Part shown: piece by piece, positions 8,896-16,982 of the stretch
Layout: every line of letters starts with the position of its first letter
How positions within the stretch are numbered: the first letter of the stretch is position 1
Assembly (NCBI RefSeq): GCF_020177595.1
Contig: NZ_JAHTBL010000010.1
Span: forward strand, 62,001 to 126,000
Length of the DNA: 64,000 bases
Direction: 5' to 3'
DNA from: Cognatishimia sp. MH4019
GTDB taxonomy: Bacteria; Pseudomonadota; Alphaproteobacteria; Rhodobacterales; Rhodobacteraceae
The notes under the pieces: generated by a model
The model's database searches: none
What the model saw: only the letters and a program-made list of their open reading frames with translations
What the model was told of the DNA's origin: nothing
Made by a program: the position numbers and the translations under genes

Positions 8896-8926
8896 CCCCG
8901 CGAGGTTCACGCTTCGCAGGGTTTTT
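8896..8926 (+). terminator. Terminator after the capsid gene
   Basis: Stem of 8 positions with one mismatch (8896-8903 with 8914-8921), 10-base loop, then five T (8922-8926). It lies 30 bases after the capsid stop and just before the next start, so it probably lowers transcription into the connector and tail genes relative to capsid. Confidence 0.75.
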
Positions 8927-8940
8927 CATAAGGACATGAC

Positions 8941-9318
8941 ATGAAGATCAAACCTATCCTGCCCTTCCGGGCCGTGGTGGCCGGTTCGGCTTACCCCAAA
9001 ACTTTCACTGTGGATGATGATTTGGCCCCTGATTCGGAAGCGGCGAAAGCTGCGCTCGAACTTGGGTGCCTCAGTGATGAAGATGCGGTTACAGTCCGCG
9101 AGGCGCTTGGTTTGGGCGTAGACCAAACCAGCGCCGCTGCTGACAAGGCCGCTGCTGACAAGGCCGCTGCTGACAAGGCCGCTGCTGACAAGGCCGCTGC
9201 TGACAAGGCCGCTGCTGACAAGGCCGCTGCTGACAAGGCCGCTGCTGACAAGGCCGCTGCTGAGAAGAAAGCGCAAGGCGCAGCACCAGAAAACAAAGCG
9301 GGCGGAGCAAAAGACTGA
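8941..9318 (+). CDS. Phage head-region protein with AAADK tandem repeats
   Basis: A 125-residue protein of unknown function between capsid and connector. Residues 1 to about 60 form a compact acidic domain (ILPFRAVVAGSAYPKTFTV onwards) like small proteins that follow capsid genes in related phages. Residues about 65 to 109 are eight exact AAADK units and one AAAEK, an alanine/charged pattern expected to be a long single helix. The tail is AGGAKD. The repeat number could change by DNA slippage in whole codons without breaking the frame. The stop overlaps the connector start by one base. Confidence 0.8.
   Translation: MKIKPILPFRAVVAGSAYPKTFTVDDDLAPDSEAAKAALELGCLSDEDAVTVREALGLGVDQTSAAADKAAADKAAADKAAADKAAADKAAADKAAADKAAADKAAAEKKAQGAAPENKAGGAKD
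9133..9267 (+). repeat. 15-bp tandem repeat, 8 perfect copies plus 1 variant
   Basis: Unit GCCGCTGCTGACAAG runs without a single mismatch from 9133 to 9252; a ninth copy (9253-9267) has GAG for GAC. It codes AAADK in frame. Identity at every third base means recent expansion by slippage or gene conversion rather than old protein-level selection. Confidence 0.97.
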
Positions 9319-9866
9319 TGCGCCCGTTTCAAGTGGAAGCGCCGCAGGGCGTGTTGGTTCCCGTTGAAGAACTGCGACAGCAGGTTCGTGTGGATACCGA
9401 TGAACAGGATAGTTTGATCGAGGCCTATGAACAGGCCGCGGTTGACTTCCTTGATGGCTACACTGGTCGGTTGGGCCGTTGCATCCTGCGCCAGAAATGG
9501 GCGCTTCCGCTTGTTGGCAATCCCCAAGCGGTATTTCTGCCGTTCCCTGATTGCCGAGAATTTGCCATCGAACGGCTTGATGATCAGGGTGCTTGGGCAC
9601 AAGTGGCTGGTGTCACTGTAACTCAGCTGGAAGACTATGCGCTGCTGGTGGACCTGCCCAGCGATCAAACCGGCCTGCACCTGACGTGCTGGGCGGGATG
9701 GGCAGCTGCCGACGATGTGCCCGAAAATCTGAAACAGGCGGTGCGGCTTCTGGTTGCGCATTGGTTCGACCCGGAAGCGGACAGGAATGCGCGGAGCATT
9801 GCGCCTGGCGGGTTGCCGAACTCCGTTGCGTCGATGATCCAGCCGCTTGTGCATGTGTTCGTCTGA
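9318..9866 (+). CDS. Head-tail connector (gp6/phiE125 gp8-like)
   Basis: A 182-residue connector protein that should add to the portal ring below the capsid. N-terminal VPVEELRQQVRVDTDEQDSLIEAYEQAAVDFL is the usual helical start of this family, followed by a beta region with WALPL and FP motifs. A C-terminal helix (VPENLKQAVRLLVAHWF, DPEADRNAR) matches the phiE125 gp8/gp6 group. TGATG overlaps occur at both ends (with the repeat protein and with the adaptor gene). Confidence 0.88.
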   Translation: MRPFQVEAPQGVLVPVEELRQQVRVDTDEQDSLIEAYEQAAVDFLDGYTGRLGRCILRQKWALPLVGNPQAVFLPFPDCREFAIERLDDQGAWAQVAGVTVTQLEDYALLVDLPSDQTGLHLTCWAGWAAADDVPENLKQAVRLLVAHWFDPEADRNARSIAPGGLPNSVASMIQPLVHVFV

Positions 9867-10222
9867 TGCGCGCTGAAAAATTCGACACGCGCGTGACCTT
9901 CGAAGAAAAGGTCAAAGTGCCCAATGGCGGCGGCGGTCACACCGTTGAATGGCGGGAAATGCTGGGCGCGGACTTGGGTAAACGGTGGGCAGCGGTCTGG
10001 CCGGTTGCCCAGGATAAGTCCGACGAAGAGGCCACCGCATCACATGTCGGCAATGCGCCAGACTACAAGCTGACGGTTCGCACCGATCGCGGCACCCGCA
10101 CTGTGAAATCGGACTGGCGCGTCATGATCGATGGCCAGCCCTTTGCCATCAAATCTGTTGCCCGCCCCGACCGTGCGCGCGGCACCATCACCATGATCAT
10201 TCAGGAAGGTCAGCCGACATGA
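9866..10222 (+). CDS. Head-tail adaptor / head closure protein
   Basis: A 118-residue small beta-barrel protein of the SPP1 gp16/HK97 gp7-like adaptor family: MRAEKFDTRVTFEEKV at the start, WAAVWPV in the middle, and the typical end WRVMIDGQPFAIKSVARPD. It closes the connector after packaging. The open frame extends upstream to 9593, but the ATG at 9866, which overlaps the previous stop (TGATG), is the natural start. It overlaps the next gene by 4 bases (ATGA). Confidence 0.85.
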   Translation: MRAEKFDTRVTFEEKVKVPNGGGGHTVEWREMLGADLGKRWAAVWPVAQDKSDEEATASHVGNAPDYKLTVRTDRGTRTVKSDWRVMIDGQPFAIKSVARPDRARGTITMIIQEGQPT

Positions 10223-10608
10223 GCCGTTTGAAAGGGGTCACAAAGGCCCGTGCCCGTGCCCGTCAGCGTCCTGACATCCTCGATCAAAAAGCCGTGGCCG
10301 CGATTTCCGACACGGTCGATGAAGTCCATCAGGCAGGCCGCGCGAACATCGACAGCATGGTCAAGCGCCGTAGTGGCCTTTTGCGCCGGCGCTATCGCAA
10401 GGCCGTGCGAAAGCAGACGAAAACCGGGAAGGTTGGCTACATCACCAAATCTGCCCAACGCGCCGCGTTCTATGCGCGGTTTGTGCATGACGGGACCAAA
10501 TTTGCGACGGCGCGCCCGTTTCATGATTTGGCTGTGGCCCAGACTGAAGGCGCATATGTTCGCCGCATGCGCCGCGCTTTGGGTTCTACAATCCGGGGCC
10601 GCAAATGA
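10219..10608 (+). CDS. Tail completion protein, HK97 gp10-like
   Basis: A 129-residue basic protein. The C-terminal block AAFYARFVHDGTKFATARPF is the hallmark of the HK97 gp10 family (neck/tail completion). N-terminal residues are strongly helical and basic. It lies between adaptor and DUF3168 genes as in HK97 and in gene transfer agents, and overlaps both neighbours by 4 bases. Confidence 0.88.
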   Translation: MSRLKGVTKARARARQRPDILDQKAVAAISDTVDEVHQAGRANIDSMVKRRSGLLRRRYRKAVRKQTKTGKVGYITKSAQRAAFYARFVHDGTKFATARPFHDLAVAQTEGAYVRRMRRALGSTIRGRK

Positions 10609-11024
10609 CCGTCGCACAGCGCTGGCCGCTTCAGCAGGCCGTTTATGCTCGGTTGGTCGCGCAGCTGGCCGGTCAGGGCGTCGATGGTGCGGATGTGCCG
10701 GTCTATGACCACGTCCCGTCTAATCCGCCCCGGCTGCATGTGCGCATCGACGGCTTTGGCGTCATTCCCGGTTCGACCTCGAATGGGCGCCGGGCACGTC
10801 ACGATTTTTCCGTGCATGTCTTCGATGACAATACCGGCACCGATACCGGCGCAGGCACGGCAGAGATTGCGCGACTTCAGCCCATCGTGGTTGCCGCGCT
10901 TGAAGATTGGTCACCGTTAGTTGGCGCGACGGGGATCACGCATATCAGCAGCAACAGCGCCGCAGACGAAGACCCGTTGACCCAGCATGGGGTCAGCCGG
11001 TTCTCAACCTACATAGGAGTGTGA
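10605..11024 (+). CDS. Tail terminator-like protein (DUF3168)
   Basis: A 139-residue protein of the DUF3168 family, placed at the head-tail joint and thought to end the tail tube (lambda U-like). Typical parts are PLQQAVYARLVAQLAG at the start, VPVYDHVP, then PRLHVRIDGFGV and HDFSVHVFDD strands, and a short C-terminal strand (GVSRFSTYIGV). It overlaps the gp10-like gene by 4 bases; the tube protein follows after one base. Confidence 0.85.
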   Translation: MTVAQRWPLQQAVYARLVAQLAGQGVDGADVPVYDHVPSNPPRLHVRIDGFGVIPGSTSNGRRARHDFSVHVFDDNTGTDTGAGTAEIARLQPIVVAALEDWSPLVGATGITHISSNSAADEDPLTQHGVSRFSTYIGV

Positions 11025-11025
11025 C

Positions 11026-11442
11026 ATGGGCACAGCAGTGAAAGGCAAGGATCTTCTGATCCACATCCACGATGGCGGCGATCCGGGCGGCATGGTGGAA
11101 GTTCCCTACCAGGGGGACGCAACCTACAATCCGGGCAAATCGTCCAACATTTCGGTCACCAAAAACGGCAAGCATCCGTATCAGACCGAAGAGGGTGCGA
11201 CCATCACCTTTTCGTTCGAAAAAGAGCGCCCGGCGCTTGCGGTTCATACCCGCCTTCGCACGCTGTCACAGACCGGCGATGCTGTCGCTGTCGAATACAA
11301 GGATAGCAATTCCGGCGGTGAATCCTATTCCGGCAATGCCGTCATCACCCTGGGTGAAGAGGAAAGCGGCGTCGAAGGCGTCATCAAGACCAACGTGACC
11401 ATCGCCTTTGTGGATGATCCGGTCATCGGGAACGTCGCCTGA
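11026..11442 (+). CDS. Major tail tube protein
   Basis: A 138-residue tube subunit of the TP901-1/GTA type: MGTAVKGKDLLIHI opening, then SVTKNGKHPYQTEEGATITFSFEKERP and a C-terminal beta hairpin (GVIKTNVTIAFVDDP). It stacks in hexamer rings around the tape measure to form the tail. A GGAGTGTG site precedes the ATG. The stop overlaps the chaperone start by one base (TGATG). Confidence 0.85.
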   Translation: MGTAVKGKDLLIHIHDGGDPGGMVEVPYQGDATYNPGKSSNISVTKNGKHPYQTEEGATITFSFEKERPALAVHTRLRTLSQTGDAVAVEYKDSNSGGESYSGNAVITLGEEESGVEGVIKTNVTIAFVDDPVIGNVA

Positions 11443-11825
11443 TGGCGGGTGGCGTTGTCCAGGTCACCCTTGGGGGGGCTTCATACCATATGAAGCCCAC
11501 CTATGGGTCCATGCGCGATATTGAGACGCGCACCGATTTCACCATCACCGAACTGCTGGAATTGGTGATCGCGCAGCGTCTCAAAATCCAAGAGGCCGCT
11601 TTGGTCATCTGGTTTGCCTGTCAGGCGGCAGGCGAAGGCTTCGATAGCATCGAAGCCGTTGGCGATGTGCTGTTCGAAGAAAAGCTGACCAGCCCTGCCT
11701 TGCGCAAATCGCTGTCTCAGTTTTTGCTGAACTGCCTTTACGCCCCGCTCGATGCAAAAAAAAAGTTCGAAGACGAGGTGGCCCCACTCCTGATGGCGGA
11801 CCTCGATCAGAACGCGACTGGTTAG
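11442..11825 (+). CDS. Tail assembly chaperone, GTA gp11-like (short form)
   Basis: A 127-residue tail assembly chaperone: MKPTYGSMRDIETRTDFTI (residues about 15 to 33) is the conserved GTA-type N-terminal motif, followed by a helical domain. It lies between tube and tape measure genes, as lambda gpG does. Near its end the run AAA AAA AAG (11757-11765) contains the classic -1 slippery heptamer A AAA AAG. The -1 frame continues open to 11953, ending exactly at the tape measure start, so this product is probably the short form of a G/GT-type pair. Confidence 0.88.
   Translation: MAGGVVQVTLGGASYHMKPTYGSMRDIETRTDFTITELLELVIAQRLKIQEAALVIWFACQAAGEGFDSIEAVGDVLFEEKLTSPALRKSLSQFLLNCLYAPLDAKKKFEDEVAPLLMADLDQNATG
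11756..11765 (+). promoter_or_regulatory. Programmed -1 frameshift site A AAA AAG
   Basis: Nine A (11756-11764) then G. In the chaperone frame the codons read GCA AAA AAA AAG, so 11759-11765 is A_AAA_AAG, the same heptamer used by E. coli dnaX. Slipping back one base moves ribosomes into the open -1 frame. Position near the 3' end of the chaperone gene matches lambda G-T and many siphoviruses. Confidence 0.75.
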
Positions 11826-11953
11826 AAACCACATTTTCCTTTGCGGTCGTTCATCTCGAATGGCCCCCATCTGATTTCTGGCGGGCCACGCCATTTGAGT
11901 TTTGGCCCGCTCAGCAAATGCATCTGAAGAAAGTCAAGGCACAGTCCAAATGA
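11765..11953 (+). CDS. Tail assembly chaperone extension made by -1 frameshift
   Basis: The -1 frame after the slippery site encodes 62 residues, giving a fusion of about 170 residues. The end part EWPPSDFWRATPFEFWPAQ is a typical chaperone C-terminal domain motif (DFW, ATPFE). No ATG, GTG or TTG exists in this frame between 11765 and the motif, so independent initiation is unlikely. The stop TGA (11951-11953) overlaps the tape measure ATG (11950) as ATGA, which couples their translation. By analogy with lambda gpGT the extension should recruit tube subunits while the N-terminal part coats the tape measure. Confidence 0.78.
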   Translation, partial: VRRRGGPTPDGGPRSERDWLETTFSFAVVHLEWPPSDFWRATPFEFWPAQQMHLKKVKAQSK

Positions 11954-14900
11954 CAACCGAACGTCTGGTCACAGAATATACAGCTGACACGCGGAACTTC
12001 CGCCGTGGCGCACGGGTCTATGACCAGACCTTGGCGCGTCAGGAACGGCTGACCAATGACCGCCTGTCCCGCATCGATCGACGGTGGGAACGGTCGACCC
12101 GGTCAATCCTGAATACGCGGACGGCACTGGTTGGTTTGACAGGGTATGTCGGCACCCAGGCCCTGCGCGAATTGCGCAATTATGCCGAAGGCTGGCGAGA
12201 TGTCGAACGCCGTTTGCAGAGCATCGGTGTCGTTTCGGCAGAGGGTCAGAAGAACCTTGTTCAGTTGGCCTTGCGCACAAGGTCCGCAGTCGGCGGCACA
12301 GCGACCATCGTGCAAAGGTTTCAGCGGTCTACTGGGGCGGGTATTGAGATCACAACGCGCCGCGTCGAAACTTTGCAGAAGCTATTGGCGGTTCAGGGTG
12401 CGACGGGTTCAGAGCGGACAGCGTTGGGCGTGCAGCTGGGTCAAGCCTTGCAGTCCGGTGTTCTGTCCGGTGATGAATTCCGCACCATTCGAGAGAACGC
12501 ACCAATTGAGTTCCTTGATGCGCTCGCAAGCGCCGCAGGTGTCACACGAAAACAGCTGAAAGCGGTGGCAGAAGACCAAAAGTTGACGACAGACGTGGTG
12601 CTCCAAGCATTAGATGGCCTCGCTGCAACGGCAGACCAAAAGTTTGGCGCTTTAGCCATGTCTGGTGACGAAGCTTTTAACGTTCTGGTGACAGGTCTTA
12701 CGGCCTATGTCGGTGGTATTGATGAAGCTTTGGGTGCTACGGCAGCGATTAACGGTGCCATGGCAGGTTTGGGCCAAATCATGGCTGAATCTTCTGGTGG
12801 TGGTGCGGATCTGGCTCGTGCCATTGAAATCGTTGGCTCAGTCGCATTGGCAGCTGCGGGCGGAAAAGGGTTGGGCGCACTCCAATCGTCTCTTCAGTCC
12901 GGTACTGCGGCGCGTCGACAAGATGTTGCGGCATCACAGGCCCAAGTCGCTGCCAGCCGCGCTTTAGTTGCTCAGGCAGGTCAAGAATTGAACGCGGCCA
13001 ATGCGCGCCAACGCGCGGCAAATCAAGAGTTACAATTCCGATTGGCTGCGGGTCGCGCTCATAAGACAGCGCGCCGCTCGGCTGCGGCTGCTGATCGTGC
13101 GCAAGAGCGGGCCGCGCTGGCGCTGGCTGGCGCACACGCGCGGGCCACTGCGGCTAAAAACGGTCTGGTTGCGGCCCAGAACCGATTAAACATGGCTTAC
13201 CGTGCAGGCATTGCTTTGGGCCGAACGATGCGCGGTGTTATGGCGTTTTTCGGTGGTCCGGTAGGCTTGGCAATTACTGCCATTGGCGCGTTGGCCCTGG
13301 GGATGGCATCGGCCCGCACTTCAACAGAGCGTCTTGAATCAAGTATTGGTGACCTGAACACGACGATGGGTCGCTTGGAAGGTGTCAATGACACAATCCT
13401 CTCAGATCTTGAGCAATTGAAACTGTCGCAAGACAGGCTGTCGACTGCGGTTCAAGAAGGTGGTGAGATTGCCGTTAATGCGGCTCGCAAAGAAGTCTTG
13501 GCAATTAATGACAGGATTCGGGCAAATGCCCTGTTGCGACAGGAACTTGCAATTCAGGCAAGGCTGCGTCTCAACGATTTGGAAAAACAGCTTGAGGCGG
13601 CAGAGCGTGGTCAGCTGGAGAACCTAAGACAGGCATATGCTCAGGCTACCGGAGATCTGGAACTAGGGGCGATTGATGCCACCTATGAACAATTGGAACA
13701 ATTTAGAAAGCAGCTAGTAGCTGCTGCCGATGCAATCATCAAAGCTGGTGGGTCGACGTCTGATCTGACTGATGAAATGCGTTTGGCGATGTCCAGCACT
13801 GCAGAACTCGCTGCTGAAGTCGAGGCTGCACGGCAGAAATCAGAAGCTCTTTCTGCAGAAGGCGAACAAATTGAGATGTCTTTGAACGGCGCTGCAGATG
13901 CTGCCGCCGCTCTTGGTCAGACTGATGTCAGTTCTGAGATTTCGCGCGCAGCTGACGAAGCGGGGCGATTATGGTCAAATCTGGCGTCTGCTTTGAATAT
14001 TTCGCCCGCAGTGAGTGCGCGCCGTGTCCAAGCGGGCATCGCAGATGGGTCTATCCCGCCGCAAGCCGCTGCGGATTTGCCAAAGACCGAGGCGGATCGC
14101 GCTATGGACCGTGTCCTTCAGACGCGCCGCCAAGTAGCGGCTGCTGCGGCAAAAGAAGCGGCGCGACCCAAATCGCGATCTGATGGTTCTCGCGCGCGCT
14201 CCGAAGCGAAAGAAGCGCGTGATGCTGAGCGTGATTTGTCAGCAGCGCGCGAACTTCTTGTCGAGAACGGCCAGAAGGCGCTCTACATCGAACAAGAGTT
14301 GAATGCCGAACGTCAGCGTTTGCTGGAATTGCTGCCCGCCCTAATCGACATGGGCCTGTCGCGGGCCGATGCGGAAGCCGTCATAAATTCGGAACTTCAG
14401 CGCACGGAAGAGCGCCTTGGCCGTGTCAAAACTGCGAGTGAAGAGGCTGCAGAAGCATTTGCTCGAGGCATCATGTCGGACATTCGCCAAGCTGAGAACC
14501 TTGGCGATGCCATCGGGCGAATTGGTGATCGACTACTTGATCTTGCTTTAGATCCCGTTTTTGACATGCTTACGCAACAGTTCGCGACAATGCTTACTGG
14601 CGGTGGTGCAGGTGGTGGCTTGCTGGGAAGTTTTGCCAGTGCTTTGTTTCCGGTTACCGCAAGCGCCAATGGCAACGCTTTCAATGGTTCGGGTGTTGTT
14701 CCTTTTGCTCGTGGTGGTGTGGTCGACAAGCCGACATTCTTCAATTTCGCAGGCAAGCGAAAAGGTGTGATGGGCGAAGCCGGACCCGAAGCCATTCTAC
14801 CGCTGAGCCGTGGCAAGAATGGCAAGCTGGGTGTGGTCGCAGAACTGCCAACGACACCGGCGATGCCGGCCGGAGCGATGCAGGCGAATTCGACCTTCAG

Positions 14901-15075
14901 TTGGACCGGTGACATGGTCATCCAGTCGAACAGCGATCAGCCGCAGGATGTCGGCCAAGAGGTCACAGACCAAATGCGCGCCATGTTTGTGCAGATGTTC
15001 AGCAAGCAACTGGGGGATGCGATGCGCGGTGGCGGCATCCTCAACTCCACCTATCAGAAAAAGGCAGGTGCCTAA
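11950..15075 (+). CDS. Tail tape measure protein
   Basis: A 1041-residue tape measure that sets tail length and helps DNA ejection. The ATG at 11950 (MTTERLVTEYTADTRNFRRG) is chosen over an upstream in-frame TTG at 11902, because it forms an ATGA overlap with the frameshifted chaperone. The N-terminal 200 residues match the tape measure domain. Hydrophobic stretches lie near residues 285 to 315 and 430 to 455 (GVMAFFGGPVGLAITAIGAL); long Ala/Gln/Arg-rich helices follow. The end FARGGVVDKPTFFNFAGK plus MGEAGPEAILPLSRG is diagnostic. At about 1.5 angstrom per residue the tail would be roughly 150 nm (estimate). Confidence 0.95.
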   Translation: MTTERLVTEYTADTRNFRRGARVYDQTLARQERLTNDRLSRIDRRWERSTRSILNTRTALVGLTGYVGTQALRELRNYAEGWRDVERRLQSIGVVSAEGQKNLVQLALRTRSAVGGTATIVQRFQRSTGAGIEITTRRVETLQKLLAVQGATGSERTALGVQLGQALQSGVLSGDEFRTIRENAPIEFLDALASAAGVTRKQLKAVAEDQKLTTDVVLQALDGLAATADQKFGALAMSGDEAFNVLVTGLTAYVGGIDEALGATAAINGAMAGLGQIMAESSGGGADLARAIEIVGSVALAAAGGKGLGALQSSLQSGTAARRQDVAASQAQVAASRALVAQAGQELNAANARQRAANQELQFRLAAGRAHKTARRSAAAADRAQERAALALAGAHARATAAKNGLVAAQNRLNMAYRAGIALGRTMRGVMAFFGGPVGLAITAIGALALGMASARTSTERLESSIGDLNTTMGRLEGVNDTILSDLEQLKLSQDRLSTAVQEGGEIAVNAARKEVLAINDRIRANALLRQELAIQARLRLNDLEKQLEAAERGQLENLRQAYAQATGDLELGAIDATYEQLEQFRKQLVAAADAIIKAGGSTSDLTDEMRLAMSSTAELAAEVEAARQKSEALSAEGEQIEMSLNGAADAAAALGQTDVSSEISRAADEAGRLWSNLASALNISPAVSARRVQAGIADGSIPPQAAADLPKTEADRAMDRVLQTRRQVAAAAAKEAARPKSRSDGSRARSEAKEARDAERDLSAARELLVENGQKALYIEQELNAERQRLLELLPALIDMGLSRADAEAVINSELQRTEERLGRVKTASEEAAEAFARGIMSDIRQAENLGDAIGRIGDRLLDLALDPVFDMLTQQFATMLTGGGAGGGLLGSFASALFPVTASANGNAFNGSGVVPFARGGVVDKPTFFNFAGKRKGVMGEAGPEAILPLSRGKNGKLGVVAELPTTPAMPAGAMQANSTFSWTGDMVIQSNSDQPQDVGQEVTDQMRAMFVQMFSKQLGDAMRGGGILNSTYQKKAGA

Positions 15076-15437
15076 TGGTGCTTGAGTTCAACCCTGCATG
15101 GGAGCCGACGCTCGAAGGCTATGCCGAAGACAAGGTGCCAAACGTGCGCCGCGCACAGTTCGAGGGCGGCTATTCGCAGCGTTCGAAAACTGGGCCGAAT
15201 TCTGTTGGCCGTGAAGTGTCGCTGTCCTGGGAAGTCGAGCAATCGCAGAAGGACTACATTGATGGCTTTCTGTCTGATCGAGGCGGCGCAGAAGCGTTTC
15301 GCTATCAGCTGCCCTGGGATGCCGGAACAACCCTTTGGACATGCGATGCCTGGGGCAGCGTCCCTATTGGCAAGAGTCGTGGCGTAACCATGTGGCGCAT
15401 CCGTGCCACCTTCCGGCAAGAATTCGACATCGTCTGA
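15075..15437 (+). CDS. Minor tail protein, lambda M-like
   Basis: A 120-residue tail tip protein of the lambda gpM family (FNPAWEP start, GYSQRSKTGPNSVGREVSLSW, and the FLSDRGGAEAFRY region). It follows the tape measure with a one-base overlap and precedes the L-like gene with the same TGATG overlap. In lambda M takes part in tip assembly together with L, K, I and J, all of which have counterparts here. Confidence 0.85.
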   Translation: MVLEFNPAWEPTLEGYAEDKVPNVRRAQFEGGYSQRSKTGPNSVGREVSLSWEVEQSQKDYIDGFLSDRGGAEAFRYQLPWDAGTTLWTCDAWGSVPIGKSRGVTMWRIRATFRQEFDIV

Positions 15438-16198
15438 TGGATAATTTTGAAGACCCAATGCGCCGCGAGTTGGAAGGTTTCGCGCTCGATGATGTGGTGG
15501 AGTTGTTCACGGTGGATGCGCGCATGATCGGCGGTGATGTTTACCGCTTTGCGCCCACGCCTGTGCCGGGCGCAGATTTTGCGCAGGCCCAACCTGTTTT
15601 CGGCGGTCAAACCTACGCGGTCATACCGTTTGAATCGGAAGGCTGGGAATGGTCCGCTGGTGGCACCCTGCCGCAGCCCACTGTGCGCTTTATAATGGCG
15701 CGCGAAGACGGCGATCAGGTGTCGGTCGCGGCTTATCTGATGTCGATGGTTGAAGCCTATGATGACCTGCTGGGCGCGCAGGTGCATCGGTTGCAAACTC
15801 TGCGCAAGTTCTTGGATGATGGGTCGGAACCTAACCCGCAGGCGCATATGGGCGTGGAAATCTACACCGTTGCGCGCAAGACCAACCAGACGCCTGACAT
15901 GATTGAATTTCAGCTGCAGTCCGCGCTGGATTTGGAAGATGTGTTTCTGCCGCGTCGTCAGGTGCTGAACCATTGCCAGTGGACCTATCGACGGGCCTTG
16001 CCGGATGGCAGTTTCGACTATTCGAACGCGACCTGTCCCTATGCGGGCAGCAAGATGTTCGATGCCAACGGCAATCAGGTTTGGTCACCAGATCAGGACC
16101 GATGTGGGCGTCAGCTGCGCGATTGCAAACTGCGGTTCGGTCAAAATGCCAAGCTGCCCTATGGCGGTTTTCCCGGCGCAGGTAAATTCAGAGGTTGA
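15437..16198 (+). CDS. Minor tail protein, lambda L-like, with Fe-S cysteines
   Basis: A 253-residue tail tip protein. The ATG at 15437 overlaps the previous stop; the frame is open further upstream but that part lies inside the M-like gene. The N-terminal half resembles lambda gpL (PTVRFIMAREDG). The C-terminal domain has exactly four cysteines in the order NHCQW, ATCPY, DRCGR, RDCKL, the pattern that holds a [4Fe-4S] cluster in lambda gpL. An iron-sulfur centre is therefore likely here. Confidence 0.88.
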   Translation: MDNFEDPMRRELEGFALDDVVELFTVDARMIGGDVYRFAPTPVPGADFAQAQPVFGGQTYAVIPFESEGWEWSAGGTLPQPTVRFIMAREDGDQVSVAAYLMSMVEAYDDLLGAQVHRLQTLRKFLDDGSEPNPQAHMGVEIYTVARKTNQTPDMIEFQLQSALDLEDVFLPRRQVLNHCQWTYRRALPDGSFDYSNATCPYAGSKMFDANGNQVWSPDQDRCGRQLRDCKLRFGQNAKLPYGGFPGAGKFRG

Positions 16199-16202
16199 TG
16201 TG

Positions 16203-16982
16203 ATGTTTCATCCTGATTTCTTCCGCCAGCCCGGCGGGGTGTTTTCGCGCGAGGTGCTATTGGACGCGGCAGCGCATGCCGTCCGTGCCGCCCCGAATGA
16301 AGCCTGCGGTTTGGTTCGGGCTGGCCGCTATTCGCCGTGTGAGAATGTCGCCGCTGATCCAACGGTCGAGTTCGAGATTGCGCCCGTCGAAATCGGCAAG
16401 GCGTTTAGGGCTGGGGATCTGGAAGGCGTCATTCATTCGCATCCGGGTGGGCCGTGGTGGCCGTCGCGCACTGACATGGTGGGCCAGATCGAAACGCGCG
16501 TCCCGTGGGCCATTCTGGTGCCGGGTGACGATGGCGCAGAATTGGCCTGCCACTGGGGCGGGCCGCGCCCGCCCGTGTTCCACGATGGCCTGCATGTGCC
16601 GCGCGCGTTCCTGCACGGGGTCAGTGACTGTTTCTCGTTAATTTGTGATCACTACGCAGAGGTTATAGGGCATCCGATGGAAGATTGCCCACGCGATTGG
16701 GAATGGTGGGTCAATCCAAAAACGGAAGGTGGCCTGTATCTCGATAATCTTGAGGAGTGGGGTTTTGAAGTCATCTCAACAGCGCCGCATGAGTATGCCG
16801 CGATCGCGCGTCCGGGTGACGTTTACCTGATGTCAATTCGCTCAAAAGTGCCCAATCACGGCGGCATCTATCTGGGCGACGGGCTGCTGCTGGAACACAT
16901 GCACGGCAACCTATCTCACCGGGAGCCGATTGCCCGTAAGCTGAAGCACATCACCCACTGGCTGCGACCGAAGGGCGTTTAG
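16203..16982 (+). CDS. Tail tip peptidase, lambda K-like (JAMM plus NlpC/P60)
   Basis: A 259-residue two-domain enzyme. The N-terminal MPN/JAMM domain has the metal-binding set in GVIHSHPGG then PSRTDM; the C-terminal NlpC/P60 domain has its nucleophile Cys in SDCFSLICDHY and the His in NHGGIYLGDG. It probably processes tip proteins and opens peptidoglycan during DNA entry. Start: ATG at 16203 (a GTG directly before it is also possible). Its stop overlaps the hicB stop on the other strand by 3 bases, so the toxin-antitoxin unit is packed directly against it. Confidence 0.92.
   Translation: MFHPDFFRQPGGVFSREVLLDAAAHAVRAAPNEACGLVRAGRYSPCENVAADPTVEFEIAPVEIGKAFRAGDLEGVIHSHPGGPWWPSRTDMVGQIETRVPWAILVPGDDGAELACHWGGPRPPVFHDGLHVPRAFLHGVSDCFSLICDHYAEVIGHPMEDCPRDWEWWVNPKTEGGLYLDNLEEWGFEVISTAPHEYAAIARPGDVYLMSIRSKVPNHGGIYLGDGLLLEHMHGNLSHREPIARKLKHITHWLRPKGV

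Noticed and set aside
9133-9267. Possible CRISPR array
   Set aside because: The repeats are 15 bases, directly adjacent without spacers, and code AAADK in frame.
9593-9865. Upstream extension of the head-tail adaptor gene
   Set aside because: It lies wholly within the connector gene in another frame; the ATG at 9,866 in a TGATG overlap gives a normal-size adaptor.
11902-11949. TTG at 11,902 as start of the tape measure protein
   Set aside because: The 16 extra residues are out of character for the family, and the ATG at 11,950 forms an ATGA overlap with the -1 chaperone frame.
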